Assembly (NCBI GenBank): GCA_963716855.1 | Contig: CAVQUV010000018.1 | Coordinates: 1 to 64,000 of the forward strand | DNA length: 64,000 bases | Source: JAGVSZ01 sp963716855 | GTDB lineage: Bacteria > Pseudomonadota > Gammaproteobacteria > Burkholderiales > SG8-39 | Direction: 5' to 3' | Program-made: the position numbers and the translations under genes | The notes under the pieces: model-generated | Seen by the model: only the letters and a program-made list of their open reading frames with translations | What the model was told of the DNA's origin: nothing | Databases searched by the model: none | Shown: positions 18,924 through 28,340 of the stretch, piece by piece | How the letters are laid out: every line of letters begins with the position of its first letter | Numbering within the stretch: position 1 is the stretch's first letter

Positions 18924-20600
18924 TTAGCTCAGCGAGCGCAGCGCGGCGGCAAGCGTCGGGTCGCCGCGGCGGCGCTTGTCGACCTTGCACTCGTGGGTGG
19001 GTTCCACCGTGCCGTCTTCGTTCGCCGTTTCGAGGCGGACCGTGAAACCCCAGAGATAGGCGAGGTGGCGCAGGACGTCCTTGTACATCGGCGCGAGCGG
19101 GCGGCGATCCTGGCGGAAGTGCCGCAGCGACATCGAGCGGTCGCCGCTCACGTCCACGTTCACGATCTGGATGTTCGGCTCGCGCTCGGCGAGCGAGTAC
19201 TGGCGCGCGAGCGTGTCGCGCACCAGGCGATAGCCCGCGTCGTCGTGGATCGCGCCGATCCGCAGGTTCGGCAGGTCCTCGTCGTCGATCAGGCAGAAGA
19301 GACGGAAATCGCGGATCACCTGCGGGCTGAGGAACTGCTGGATGAAGCTCTCGTCCTTGAAATTGCGCATCGCGAAGTCGAGCGTCTTCAGCCAGTCCGA
19401 GCCGGCGATGTCCGGGAACCAGCGCCGGTCCTCCTCGGTCGGGTGCTCGCAGACGCGTCGCAGGTCGCGGTACATCGCGAACCCGAGCGCGTAGGGGTTG
19501 ATGCCGCCGTAGTACTCGCTGTCGAAGCCCGGCTGCGTCAGCACGTTGGTGTGGGAGTGCAGCACCTCGAGGAGGACGCTGTCGGCGAGCAGGCCCTCGT
19601 CGTACAGCGTCTGCATGATCGTGTAGTGCCAGAACGTGGCCCAGCCCTCGTTCATCACCTGGGTCTGGCGCTGCGGGTAGAAGTACTGCGCCAGCTTGCG
19701 GACGATGCGCGCCATCTCGCGCTGCCACGGATCGAGCAGCGGCGCGTGCTTCTCGAGGAAGTAGAGCAGGTTCTCCTGCGGCTCGGACGGGAACCGCATC
19801 TCGGCCTGCTCGGGCTCGTCGTCCGCCGCGTGCGGCAGGGTGCGCCACAGCTCGTTCACCTGGGTCTGCAGGTGCTCCTCGCGCTCCTTGAGGCGCAGCC
19901 GCTCCTGGGCCAGCGTGCGCTTGGGTGGGCGCTTGTAGCGGTCGACGCCGAAGTTCGCGAGCGCGTGGCAGGCGTCCAGGGTGCGCTCCACTTCCTCCTC
20001 GCCGTAGCGCCGCTCGCACTCGATGATGTACTGCTTCGAGAACAGCAGGTAGTCGACGATCGCGTCCGACTGCGTCCAGGTGCGGAAGAGGTAGTTGCCC
20101 TTGAAGAAGGAGTTGTGACCGTAGGAGGCGTGCGCGATGACCAGGGCCTGCATCGGCATCGTGTTCTCCTCCAGGAGATACGCGATGCACGGGTTGGAGT
20201 TGATGACGATCTCGTAGGCGAGCCCCATCGCGCCGCGCTTGTAGACCTGCTGCGTGGCGAGGAACCGCTTTCCGAAGGACCAGTGGTAGTAGCCGATCGG
20301 CATGCCGTTGGACGCGTAGGCGTCCATCATTTGCTCGGCGCTGATGATCTCGACCTGGTTCGGGTAGGTGTCCAGGCCGTACTGCTCGGCCACGCGCGCG
20401 ATCTCGCGGTCGTAGCGCGCGATCAGATCGAAGCTCCACTCCGAGCCGGTGGAGAGCGGCTCTGCGGCGCGGCGCCGCGACGGGTCGCGCGGCGGCAGCG
20501 CCACCGGGCCGTCGCCTTCGCCGCCGCGATTCTTGAGAAACTCGGGGAGCGGGAGCGGCATCTGGCTTTTCTTGCCGGGCGGTCGCATCGACTTCGTCAC
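18924..20600 (-). CDS. SpoVR family protein
   Basis: A 558-residue cytoplasmic protein of the SpoVR/YcgB family. Despite the name it is widespread in non-spore-formers and linked to stationary phase and stress; its biochemical role is unknown. Family stretches include SEWSFDLIARYDREIARVAE, GLDTYPNQVEIISAEQMMDA, GYYHWSFGKRF, EIVINSNPCIAYL and WATFWHYTIMQTLYDEG. A GTG at 20600 overlaps the upstream stop (GTGA); ATG at 20588 is the alternative. It closes the prkA-yeaH-spoVR operon and is followed by a 13-bp hairpin. Confidence 0.93.
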   Translation of the reverse strand: MTKSMRPPGKKSQMPLPLPEFLKNRGGEGDGPVALPPRDPSRRRAAEPLSTGSEWSFDLIARYDREIARVAEQYGLDTYPNQVEIISAEQMMDAYASNGMPIGYYHWSFGKRFLATQQVYKRGAMGLAYEIVINSNPCIAYLLEENTMPMQALVIAHASYGHNSFFKGNYLFRTWTQSDAIVDYLLFSKQYIIECERRYGEEEVERTLDACHALANFGVDRYKRPPKRTLAQERLRLKEREEHLQTQVNELWRTLPHAADDEPEQAEMRFPSEPQENLLYFLEKHAPLLDPWQREMARIVRKLAQYFYPQRQTQVMNEGWATFWHYTIMQTLYDEGLLADSVLLEVLHSHTNVLTQPGFDSEYYGGINPYALGFAMYRDLRRVCEHPTEEDRRWFPDIAGSDWLKTLDFAMRNFKDESFIQQFLSPQVIRDFRLFCLIDDEDLPNLRIGAIHDDAGYRLVRDTLARQYSLAEREPNIQIVNVDVSGDRSMSLRHFRQDRRPLAPMYKDVLRHLAYLWGFTVRLETANEDGTVEPTHECKVDKRRRGDPTLAAALRSLS

Positions 20601-21886
20601 GCCGCCGCTTTCTCCTTCTTGGCGAACAGCTCTCGGAGCACCGGGTAAATGTCCGTGCGCTCGCGGATGCGGCCCAGCGCCATGTTCGGCTTCGCGGCGC
20701 GCGCCTGCTCGTAGTGCACCCAGAGGTTCTGCGGCTCGCCGGTGGTGATCTCGACGTAGGTGAAGTACTGCACCATCGGCAGCAACCCGTTCACGAGCAG
20801 GTCCAGGCAACGCGGCGAGTCGCCCTCCCAGTTGTCGCCGTCGGAGGCCTGGGCGACGTAGATGTTCCACTGGTCGAGCGGGAAGCGCTCGTTGATCTCG
20901 TCGATCGCCAGCGTGAGCGCGCTCGACACGACGGTTCCGCCGGTCTCGGTGGAGTGGAAGAACTCCTCCTCGTCGACCACCTTCGCGGTGGTGTGGTGGC
21001 GGATGAAGACGATCTCGATGCGCTCGTAGTGGCGCTTCAGGAAGAGATGCAGAAGGATGAAGAAGCGCTTGGCGAGGTCCTTGCGGGTCTCGTCCATCGA
21101 GCCGGACACGTCCATGATGCAGAACATCACCGCCTGCGCGATCGGCATCGGCTGGGTGACGCGGTTGCGGAAGCGCAGATCGAAGGTGTCGATGAACGGG
21201 ATCTTCGCGACGCGCGCGCGCAGCTCGGCCTGCTCCGCGAGGAGCGCCGCGACGCGCGGATCCTCCGGGTCGGCGTGCTCCCCGCCGCTGGCCGTATACC
21301 CCAGCGCCTCAAGCGCTTCCTCGATCTCGCGCAGGCGTGCGGTGTGCGACCCGCCGAACGCGATGCGGCGGGCGAGCGACTCCCGCATCGTCCGGACCAC
21401 CGCGAGGTTGGTCGGCGTGCCGTCGGTCCGGTAGCCCGCGCGCACGCGCTTGTGATGCGGGATCGCCGTGAGCTGCGTCTTGATCAGCTCGGGCAGCGCC
21501 ATGTCCTCGAAGAAGAAGTCGAGGAACTCCTCGCGCGACAGCCGGAACCGGAAGGCGTCCTCGCCTTCGCCGTCGTCGCTCGCGCCGCTGCCCTGGCCCT
21601 GGCCGCCCGCAGGTGGCCGCTGGATCTCGTCCCCGGTGACGTACTCCTGGTTGCCCGGGAGCACCACCTCGCGCCGGCCGCCGGCGCCGTGCTGGAACAC
21701 CGGCTCGTTCAGGTCCCGCGCCGGGATGGACACGCTCGCATCGCGGTCGGCCTCGGCGATCTTGCGGCCGGAGATCGCGCGGGCGACCGCCTCGCGCACC
21801 TGCGCCCGATAGCGCTTCAGGAACCGCTGCGCATTGACCGCGCTCTTGTGGCGCGGGTTCTCGCGCCGGTCGATGACGTCGGTCAT
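20597..21886 (-). CDS. yeaH: YeaH/YhbH family (DUF444) VWA-like protein
   Basis: A 429-residue protein of the YeaH family. The N-terminal half is charged and contains a Gly/Gln-rich linker. The C-terminal half carries a VWA-type fold with an intact metal-site motif (FCIMDVSGSMDETRKDLAKR). It is co-transcribed with the PrkA kinase, as in Escherichia coli yeaG-yeaH, where the pair acts in nitrogen starvation and stress responses. Stop and spoVR start overlap. Confidence 0.93.
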   Translation of the reverse strand: MTDVIDRRENPRHKSAVNAQRFLKRYRAQVREAVARAISGRKIAEADRDASVSIPARDLNEPVFQHGAGGRREVVLPGNQEYVTGDEIQRPPAGGQGQGSGASDDGEGEDAFRFRLSREEFLDFFFEDMALPELIKTQLTAIPHHKRVRAGYRTDGTPTNLAVVRTMRESLARRIAFGGSHTARLREIEEALEALGYTASGGEHADPEDPRVAALLAEQAELRARVAKIPFIDTFDLRFRNRVTQPMPIAQAVMFCIMDVSGSMDETRKDLAKRFFILLHLFLKRHYERIEIVFIRHHTTAKVVDEEEFFHSTETGGTVVSSALTLAIDEINERFPLDQWNIYVAQASDGDNWEGDSPRCLDLLVNGLLPMVQYFTYVEITTGEPQNLWVHYEQARAAKPNMALGRIRERTDIYPVLRELFAKKEKAAA

Positions 21887-21993
21887 ACGACCGCGCGGCT
21901 CGCGAAGCAACCTATCGCCGCGCTGCTTAACAGCTCGTGCCTCACGCTGCGTGCCCTCGCGGCTCGCATGGCCGACTGCTGCTCATGTCCTGG

Positions 21994-24012
21994 TCAAGAG
22001 GACTTGCGCACCCGCAGGTACCACTCGATGAGCAGGCGCACCTGCTTCGGCGTGTAGCCCTTGGCCACCATGCGGTCGACGAAGTTCTGGTGCTTCTTCT
22101 GTTCCTCGGCGGAGGCCTTGGCGTTGAACGAGATCACCGGCAGCAGGTCCTCGGTGGTCGAGAACATCTTCTTCTCGATCACGGTGCGCAGCTTCTCGTA
22201 GCTGGTCCAGGACGGGTTCTTGCCCTGGTTCGCCGCGCGCGCGCGCAGCACGAAGTTGACGATCTCGTGGCGGAAGTCCTTCGGGTTGCCGATGCCGGCG
22301 GGCTTCTCGATCTTCTCCAGCTCGTCGTTCAGCGCCCCGCGGTCGAGGATCTCCCCGGTGTTCGGGTCGCGGTACTCCTGGTCCTGGATCCACAGGTCGG
22401 CGAAGGTGACGTAGCGGTCGAAGATGTTCTGGCCGTACTCCGAGTACGCGTCGAGGTACGCGGTCTGGATCTCCTTGCCGATGAACTCGACGTAGGGGGT
22501 CGCAAGGTACTCCTTGACGAAGGAGAGGTAGCGCTTCTCGCCCTCCGGCGGGAACTGCTCGCGCTCGATCTGCTGCTCGAGGACGTAGAGCAGGTGGACC
22601 GGGTTCGCCGCCACTTCGGTATGGTCGAAGTTGAAGACCTTCGACAGCACCTTGTAGGCGAAACGGGTCGAGAGTCCGGTCATGCCCTCGTCGACCCCGG
22701 CGAAGTCGCGGTACTCCTGCATCGACTTCGCCTTCGGGTCGATGTCCTTCAGGTTCTCGCCGTCGTAGATGCGCATCTTCGAGAACAGGCTCGAGTTCTC
22801 CGGCTCCTTGATGCGCGTGAGGACGGCGAACTGCGCCATCATCTTCAGGGTTCCCGGCGCGCACGGCGCGTGCGCGAGCGAGGAGTTCTTGAGCAGCTTC
22901 TCGTAGATGTGGACCTCGTCGGTGACGCGCAGGCAGTAGGGCACCTTGACGATGTAGATCCGGTCGAGGAACGCCTCGTTGTTCTTGTTGTTCCGGAACG
23001 ACTGCCACTCGCTCTCGTTGGAGTGCGCGAGGATCACGCCGTCGAACGGGATCGCGCCGAAGCCCTCGGTGCCCTTGTAGTTGCCCTCCTGGGTCGCGGT
23101 GAGCAGCGGATGGAGCACCTTGATCGGCGCCTTGAACATCTCGACGAACTCGAGCAGGCCCTGGTTGGCGCGGCACAGGCCGCCGGAGTAGCTGTAGGCG
23201 TCGGGGTCGTCCTGCGCGTACTGCTCGAGCTTGCGGATGTCGAGCTTGCCGGTGAGCGAGCTGATGTCCTGGTTGTTCTCGTCGCCGGGCTCGGTCTTGC
23301 AGATCGCGATCTGCTGCAGCGTCGAGGGCCGCAGCTTGATGACGCGGAACTTGCCGAGGTCGCCGCCGAACTCCTTCAGGCGCTTGACCGCCCAGGGCGA
23401 GGGGATCGGGTTCAGGTAGCGCCGCGGGATGCCGTACTCGTCCTCGAGCGTCGCCCCGTCGTCCTCGGGGGTGAAGAGCCCGAGCGGCGACTCGTTCACC
23501 GGCGAGCCCTTGAGCGTGTAGAAGGGCATCTCCTCCATGAGCTGCTTGAGCTTCTCGGCGAGGGAGCTCTTGCCGCCCCCCGGCGGGCCGAGCAGGTAGA
23601 GGATCTGCTTGCGCTCCTCGAGCGCCTGTCCCGCGTGCTTGAAGTAGGCGACGATCTGCTCGATCGTCTCCTCCATCCCGTAGAACTCGCGGAACGCCGG
23701 GTAGACCCGGATGACCTTGTTCGAGAAGATGCGCGACAGGCGCGGATCGTTGCGCGTGTCGACGTTTTCGGGCTCGCCGATCGCCATGAGCATGCGCTCG
23801 GCGGCGGTGGCGTAGGCGGCGGGGTGCGACTTGCAGAGCTCGAGGTACTCGCCGAGCGAGTACTCCTCCTCGAGGCGGCTCTCGTAGCGCGCCTGGAAGC
23901 GGGAGAGAACCCCGCCGCGGCTGTCGTGACTGCGTTCGGTGCCGGCGCGCTGGGCGACTGCGCCGCCCGCCTCGCCGAACGCCGAGAAGACTTGCGTCGG
24001 GTTTCCTTCCAT
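21994..24012 (-). CDS. prkA: PrkA-type serine protein kinase (YeaG)
   Basis: A 672-residue protein with an N-terminal AAA+ module (ILYLLGPPGGGKSSLAEKLK near residue 130, Walker A) and a C-terminal PrkA domain. The family has serine kinase activity reported for Bacillus PrkA and E. coli YeaG and acts in stress and starvation. The start at 24012 follows GGAGG at five bases. An in-frame ATG at 24069 has no ribosome binding site. First gene of the prkA-yeaH-spoVR operon, divergent from the sirtuin gene. Confidence 0.93.
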   Translation of the reverse strand: MEGNPTQVFSAFGEAGGAVAQRAGTERSHDSRGGVLSRFQARYESRLEEEYSLGEYLELCKSHPAAYATAAERMLMAIGEPENVDTRNDPRLSRIFSNKVIRVYPAFREFYGMEETIEQIVAYFKHAGQALEERKQILYLLGPPGGGKSSLAEKLKQLMEEMPFYTLKGSPVNESPLGLFTPEDDGATLEDEYGIPRRYLNPIPSPWAVKRLKEFGGDLGKFRVIKLRPSTLQQIAICKTEPGDENNQDISSLTGKLDIRKLEQYAQDDPDAYSYSGGLCRANQGLLEFVEMFKAPIKVLHPLLTATQEGNYKGTEGFGAIPFDGVILAHSNESEWQSFRNNKNNEAFLDRIYIVKVPYCLRVTDEVHIYEKLLKNSSLAHAPCAPGTLKMMAQFAVLTRIKEPENSSLFSKMRIYDGENLKDIDPKAKSMQEYRDFAGVDEGMTGLSTRFAYKVLSKVFNFDHTEVAANPVHLLYVLEQQIEREQFPPEGEKRYLSFVKEYLATPYVEFIGKEIQTAYLDAYSEYGQNIFDRYVTFADLWIQDQEYRDPNTGEILDRGALNDELEKIEKPAGIGNPKDFRHEIVNFVLRARAANQGKNPSWTSYEKLRTVIEKKMFSTTEDLLPVISFNAKASAEEQKKHQNFVDRMVAKGYTPKQVRLLIEWYLRVRKSS

Positions 24013-24225
24013 GCGAGCCTCCGCTGCGAGGAAAGTGCGTTGAGTATCTGCTTCGCGCTCTCTGCTCATGTAGGAACTTGTAGCGATTTTCGGGTCTAAC
24101 CCGCCCTTAGGACAAGGGGTGCGTGGCAAAGTTGCGACGCCATTCGGTTCTCCTCGAGTCTTCGCTACAACGCATTCTGCACCTGAAGCGATGACGGCGC
24201 AGGTCCGGGTCCCGATCATTCGGTC

Positions 24226-24969
24226 ATGAGCGGCGATTTCGACCCGCGCCTGCTGCGCGCGTTGCGGGGCGCCCGCCGCGTCGGGGTCCTTACCGGCGCC
24301 GGAATCTCCGCCGAGAGCGGCATCCCCACGTTCCGTGACGCACAATCCGGCCTGTGGTCGCGCTTCCGCCCCGAGGAGCTGGCGACGGCGGACGCCTTCC
24401 GACGCAACCCGCAGCTGGTCTGGGATTGGTACGCGTGGCGGCGCGGGCTGGTTGCAGGCGCGGTCCCGAACGCCGCGCATCGAGCGCTCGCACGCCTTCA
24501 AACGCTCGTGCCCGTATTCACGCTCGTCACCCAGAACGTCGACGGCCTTCATCAGCGGGCCGGTTCAGTCGACGTGGTCGAGCTCCACGGCAACATCCAT
24601 CGCAGCAAGTGCTTCGTCGAGGGCATCGTCGTCGACCCCTGGCCCGAGACCGCCGAGCGTCCCCCGCGCTGTCCGACGTGCGGGGCGCACCTGCGGCCCG
24701 ACGTGGTGTGGTTCGGCGAGAGGCTCCCACCGCAGGCGATCGCCCGCGCGGAGGAGGCGGCGCGCGATTGCGACCTGTTCTTCTCTATCGGCACCTCGGC
24801 GGCGGTGTTTCCGGCGGCGCAACTGCCGATGATCGCGCTGCAGGGCCGGGCCACGGTCGTCGAGGTCAACAGGGGCCCGACGCCGCTCACCCGCGCCGCA
24901 ACGTTCAGCCTGCTCGGCGCGGCAGGCACGATCCTGCCGGCGTTGCTCGACGCGGCATGGAGCAGGTGA
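24226..24969 (+). CDS. cobB: NAD-dependent protein deacylase, sirtuin class III (CobB-like)
   Basis: A 247-residue sirtuin that removes acyl groups from lysines using NAD. Core motifs are GAGISAESGIPTFRD, TQNVDGLHQRAG and ELHGN with the catalytic histidine, plus a zinc site of three cysteines as in E. coli CobB. The YAWRR segment carries the Tyr-x-x-Arg pair that defines desuccinylase/demalonylase-type (Sirt5-like) sirtuins. It lies 48 bases upstream of an acyl-CoA synthetase, a class of enzymes often controlled by lysine acylation, so regulation of its neighbour is plausible but unproven. Confidence 0.92.
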   Translation: MSGDFDPRLLRALRGARRVGVLTGAGISAESGIPTFRDAQSGLWSRFRPEELATADAFRRNPQLVWDWYAWRRGLVAGAVPNAAHRALARLQTLVPVFTLVTQNVDGLHQRAGSVDVVELHGNIHRSKCFVEGIVVDPWPETAERPPRCPTCGAHLRPDVVWFGERLPPQAIARAEEAARDCDLFFSIGTSAAVFPAAQLPMIALQGRATVVEVNRGPTPLTRAATFSLLGAAGTILPALLDAAWSR

Positions 24970-25017
24970 CTCTGGCACTCGCCGGGGTCAAGTGCTAATT
25001 TCGCTCCGGGAGGGGGC

Positions 25018-26670
25018 ATGCACGATCGTTACGACGAGCTCTACCGCGCCTTCCGGTGGCAGGTGCCGGACCGCTTCAACATCGCGGAGGCCTGCTGCCG
25101 CCGGCATGCGCGCGATCGCCACCGCTTCTGCCTGTACTGGGAAGACGAGTCGGGTGCGACCTCGGCGTGGACCTACTGGGACATCCAGCAGCAGGCGAAC
25201 CGGATCTCGAATGCCCTCGCGTCGCTCGGGGTGAACCGTGGCGACCGCGTCGCCATCATCCTTCCCCAGCGCCCCGAGACCGTGATCGCGCACGTGGCGT
25301 GCTACCAGATGGGCGCCGTGGCGATGCCGCTCTCGATCCTGTTCGGGCCGGAAGCGCTCGAATACCGGCTCCGGAACAGCGAGACCAGCGTCGCGTTCGT
25401 GGACCCTGCCTCGCTCCCCAACCTCCAGACCATCCGCGATCGGTTACCCGACCTGAAGCACGTGGTCGGCGTCGCGGGCGCGCTCGAAGCGGCGGTGACG
25501 CCGTGGGAGCGGTTGCTCGAAAAAGCCGCCTGGCGGTTCACGCCGGTGGACACGGCTGCGGAGGACCCGGCCCTGCTGATCTACACGAGCGGCACTACCG
25601 GCCCGCCGAAGGGGGCGCTCAAGCCTCAGCGCGTGCTCATCGGCAACCTGCCGGGGTTCCGGTACTCGCACGACGAGTTTCCGCAGGCCGGGGACATGTT
25701 CTGGTCACCCGCGGACTGGGCCTGGACGGGCGGCCTGATGGACGCGCTGCTGCCCACCCTGTACTACGGGTATCCGATCCTCGGGTACCGCGGCCGCTTC
25801 GATCCCGAGCGCGCGTTCCGGCTCCTCGAGAAGTACCAGGTCCGCAACAGCTTCCTGTTTCCCACCGCGCTCAAGATGATGATGAAGGCGGTGCCGTCGC
25901 CGCGCGGGCGGTACGACCTCGCGCTGCGCTCGATCATGAGCGCGGGTGAGGCGGTGGGCGAGACCGTGTTCGGCTGGAGCCGCGAGCATCTCGGGGTGAC
26001 GATCAACGAGATGTTCGGCCAGACCGAGATCAACTACCTCGTGGGGAACTCGCACACGCTCTGGCCGGCCAAGCCCGGCTCGATCGGGCGGCCGTACCCC
26101 GGACATCGCATCGCCGTCATCGACGATGCGGGCGCCGACGTGCCGCCGGGCGAGATCGGCGAGATCGCGGTCCATCGCACCGACATCCACGGCGACCCCG
26201 ACGCCGTCTTCTTCCTCGGCTATTGGAAGAACGAGAAGGCGACGCGGGAGAAGTTCAGCGGCGAGTGGTGCCGTACCGGCGACCTCGCCAAGTGCGACGC
26301 GGACGGGTACTTCTGGTACCAGGGTCGGGCCGACGACATGTTCAAGGCGGCCGGGTACCGCATCGGTCCGTCGGAGATCGAGAACTGCCTGGTGAAGCAT
26401 CCCGCGGTCGCCAACGCGGCGGTGGTGCCGAGCCCCGATCCCGAGCGCGGCAACGTCGTGAAGGCGTTCATCGTCCTCACGCCGGGCCACCAGGCCTCTC
26501 CGGCGCTCGCGGACGAGATCCGCAACCACGTGCGCGGACGCCTCGCGCCCTATGAATACCCGAAGGAGATCGAGTTCATCGACGCGCTGCCGATGACCAC
26601 CACCGGGAAGGTGCAGCGGCGGGTGTTGCGGCTTCGGGAAGAGGAGCGGAAAAAGACCCGCGAGTCGTGA
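25018..26670 (+). CDS. AMP-forming acyl-CoA synthetase (acetyl/medium-chain type)
   Basis: A 550-residue member of the adenylate-forming family, which activates a carboxylic acid with ATP and CoA. The AMP-binding loop is YTSGTTGPPKGALK, followed by NEMFGQTEINYL, GEWCRTGDLAKCDADGYFWYQGR and the C-terminal catalytic lysine in TTTGKVQRRVL. It resembles acetyl-CoA synthetase-like and MACS enzymes; chain length cannot be told from sequence. GGGAGGGGG stands just before the ATG. The C-terminal lysine is the usual target of acetylation and sirtuin control. Confidence 0.9.
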   Translation: MHDRYDELYRAFRWQVPDRFNIAEACCRRHARDRHRFCLYWEDESGATSAWTYWDIQQQANRISNALASLGVNRGDRVAIILPQRPETVIAHVACYQMGAVAMPLSILFGPEALEYRLRNSETSVAFVDPASLPNLQTIRDRLPDLKHVVGVAGALEAAVTPWERLLEKAAWRFTPVDTAAEDPALLIYTSGTTGPPKGALKPQRVLIGNLPGFRYSHDEFPQAGDMFWSPADWAWTGGLMDALLPTLYYGYPILGYRGRFDPERAFRLLEKYQVRNSFLFPTALKMMMKAVPSPRGRYDLALRSIMSAGEAVGETVFGWSREHLGVTINEMFGQTEINYLVGNSHTLWPAKPGSIGRPYPGHRIAVIDDAGADVPPGEIGEIAVHRTDIHGDPDAVFFLGYWKNEKATREKFSGEWCRTGDLAKCDADGYFWYQGRADDMFKAAGYRIGPSEIENCLVKHPAVANAAVVPSPDPERGNVVKAFIVLTPGHQASPALADEIRNHVRGRLAPYEYPKEIEFIDALPMTTTGKVQRRVLRLREEERKKTRES

Positions 26671-26706
26671 GTGGTCGGTTGAGAGCCCTTGCCGGCGGTG
26701 CGCGGT

Positions 26707-27147
26707 TCACGGCTTGCGGCTCTGCACGAGGATCTTGCCTTCCGCCTCGACCACGACCTCGCCCTGCTGGTTGCGGCACACGCCGGTGAGCACGCAGATG
26801 CCGCCGTGGTGCTTCGGCTTGTTGAGCTTCTCGACGATCGTCCAGGTGGTCGTGAGCGTGTCGCCCGGTCGCACCGGGGCCTTGAAGCGGCACGTGTGCT
26901 CCATATAGGCGATCGCGGTGCTGTGGAAGTACATGCCGACCGGCGCCGAAACGAGCGCACTCGTGAACGGCCCGTGCAGGATGCGCCCGCCGAAGCGCGA
27001 GCGCTTGGAGTGCTCCTCGTCGACGTGCAGCGGGTTGAAGTCCCCGAACAGCCCGGAGGCCATCACCAGGTGCGTCTCGGTCACGGTGAGCGACGAGCTG
27101 AACGTCTCGCCGACCTTCGTCTCGTCGTAGTGCTTGCCGGGGAACAT
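26707..27147 (-). CDS. MaoC-like (R)-specific hydratase
   Basis: A 146-residue hot-dog-fold protein of the MaoC dehydratase family, which hydrates enoyl-CoA. The catalytic Asp-His motif is in FGDFNPLHVDEEHSKRSRFGG, followed by RILHGPFTSALVS. The ATG at 27147 is preceded by GGAGGG. It converges with the acyl-CoA synthetase, consistent with acyl-CoA metabolism, and diverges from maiA. Confidence 0.88.
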   Translation of the reverse strand: MFPGKHYDETKVGETFSSSLTVTETHLVMASGLFGDFNPLHVDEEHSKRSRFGGRILHGPFTSALVSAPVGMYFHSTAIAYMEHTCRFKAPVRPGDTLTTTWTIVEKLNKPKHHGGICVLTGVCRNQQGEVVVEAEGKILVQSRKP

Positions 27148-27261
27148 CGGACGCCCTCCGTTGCGCAGATGCCGATTGTTGCAGAGGGCGGTTGCGGTGC
27201 GCAAGGCGCCGGGAGGCGCAGTAGACTCGCGTCTCTTCCAGCATCGGCCCGGGTGAACTCG

Positions 27262-27903
27262 ATGAAGCTCTACACCTACTTCCGCTCGTCGGCCTCGTAT
27301 CGCGTCCGCATCGCGCTCGCCTACAAGGGCATCGCGCACGAGGCGGCGTACGTGAGCCTGGTGAAGGCCGAGCACCAGTCGGACGCGTTCCGCGGCGTCA
27401 ACGTGCAGGGCCTCGTGCCGGCCCTCGAGGACGGCGGCCACGTCCTCATCCAGTCCCTCGCGATCATCGAGTATCTCGACGAGCGCCATCCCGTGCCACC
27501 GCTGATGCCGAAAGACCCGATCGAGCGCGCCTACGTGCGCGCGGTCGCGCAGATCATCGCCTGCGAGATGCACCCGCTGAACAACCTGCGCACGCTCAAG
27601 CACCTCCGCAAGGCCTTCAGGCTCGACGAGGAGGGCGTCAACGACTGGTATCGCCATTGGATTGCGGACGGCTTCGCGATGCTGGAGGCCTACCTGAATC
27701 GCGAGCGGCGCCACGGCAAGTACTGCCACGGCGACGCGGTCTCGATGGCCGACTGCTGCCTCGTCCCGCAGGTGTTCAATGCGCAGCGCTACGACTGCGA
27801 CCTCGCGCCGTACCCGACGATCATGCGGATCTTCGACGCGTGCATGCGGCTCGACGCGTTCGCTGCGACCCAGCCGATGAAGCAGGCGGATGCGCTTGCC
27901 TAG
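27262..27903 (+). CDS. maiA: Maleylacetoacetate isomerase (zeta-class GST)
   Basis: A 213-residue glutathione-dependent isomerase of the tyrosine/homogentisate or gentisate route. The zeta-class signature is SSASYRVRIALAYKG, matching the canonical SSCxWRVRIAL, followed by a C-terminal helical GST domain with ISMAD-like DAVSMADCCLVPQ. Other genes of the pathway are not in the window. It ends three bases before the left edge of the presumed genomic island. Confidence 0.92.
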   Translation: MKLYTYFRSSASYRVRIALAYKGIAHEAAYVSLVKAEHQSDAFRGVNVQGLVPALEDGGHVLIQSLAIIEYLDERHPVPPLMPKDPIERAYVRAVAQIIACEMHPLNNLRTLKHLRKAFRLDEEGVNDWYRHWIADGFAMLEAYLNRERRHGKYCHGDAVSMADCCLVPQVFNAQRYDCDLAPYPTIMRIFDACMRLDAFAATQPMKQADALA

Positions 27904-27905
27904 GT

Positions 27906-27918
27906 AGTCCCGCCGTCA
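27906..27918. repeat. Left attachment-site repeat (attL) of the tRNA-Arg island
   Basis: AGTCCCGCCGTCA is identical to the 3' end region of tRNA-Arg at 37606-37618 and in the same orientation. With one inserted base the match extends leftwards through TAGG. It lies directly behind the maiA stop codon, as expected for the distal end of an element integrated at the tRNA. Confidence 0.6.
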
Positions 27919-28340
27919 TGAGTCAACCCCCGCGCCGTTGCTGGCTCTCCGGGTAGGAGCCTTTGGGATCCGCCGCTCTATCCGCCGCTGAATCCGCCAG
28001 AAGTGAGGCCCGGATCGTCGCCCGCCCCCGCCTCCCGCTCCCACCGCCCGCACGGGAAGACGACCACGAGCCGATGCTATTGGCACCACACGTGAACGCC
28101 TTCAGGTCGGCCAATGGAGTACCGCGGACCTAATGATCGAGTTGGTCAAACTGAACGGCGTCGAGCGAAGGCGTCTGCTGATGCGACTGCGCAGAATGAA
28201 CGGCTAGCCGCCGCCTCCCTAGGCCCAGACGGCTCCAAGCGTAAGGCTTGAAGCAGTCGCGTTGTGGGACCAAGACCATTCGTTCAGACCTCAACGATCG
28301 CGCCTCGCCGGCCGCGCCAACCCGGCCAGGCGATGGCGAC
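27919..28340. other. Gene-free island edge with short repeats
   Basis: No convincing reading frame is seen. It contains a 20-bp copy (27967-27986) of a sequence found just upstream of the integrase remnant at 37446. It also has a CCCGCTCCCACC-type stretch resembling one at about 37270. It probably represents decayed island-end DNA. Confidence 0.45.

Noticed and set aside
21937..24099. Long plus-strand frame of 720 codons opposite prkA
   Set aside because: Low-complexity Leu/Val/Arg/Asp composition with no domain; the minus strand encodes a full PrkA.
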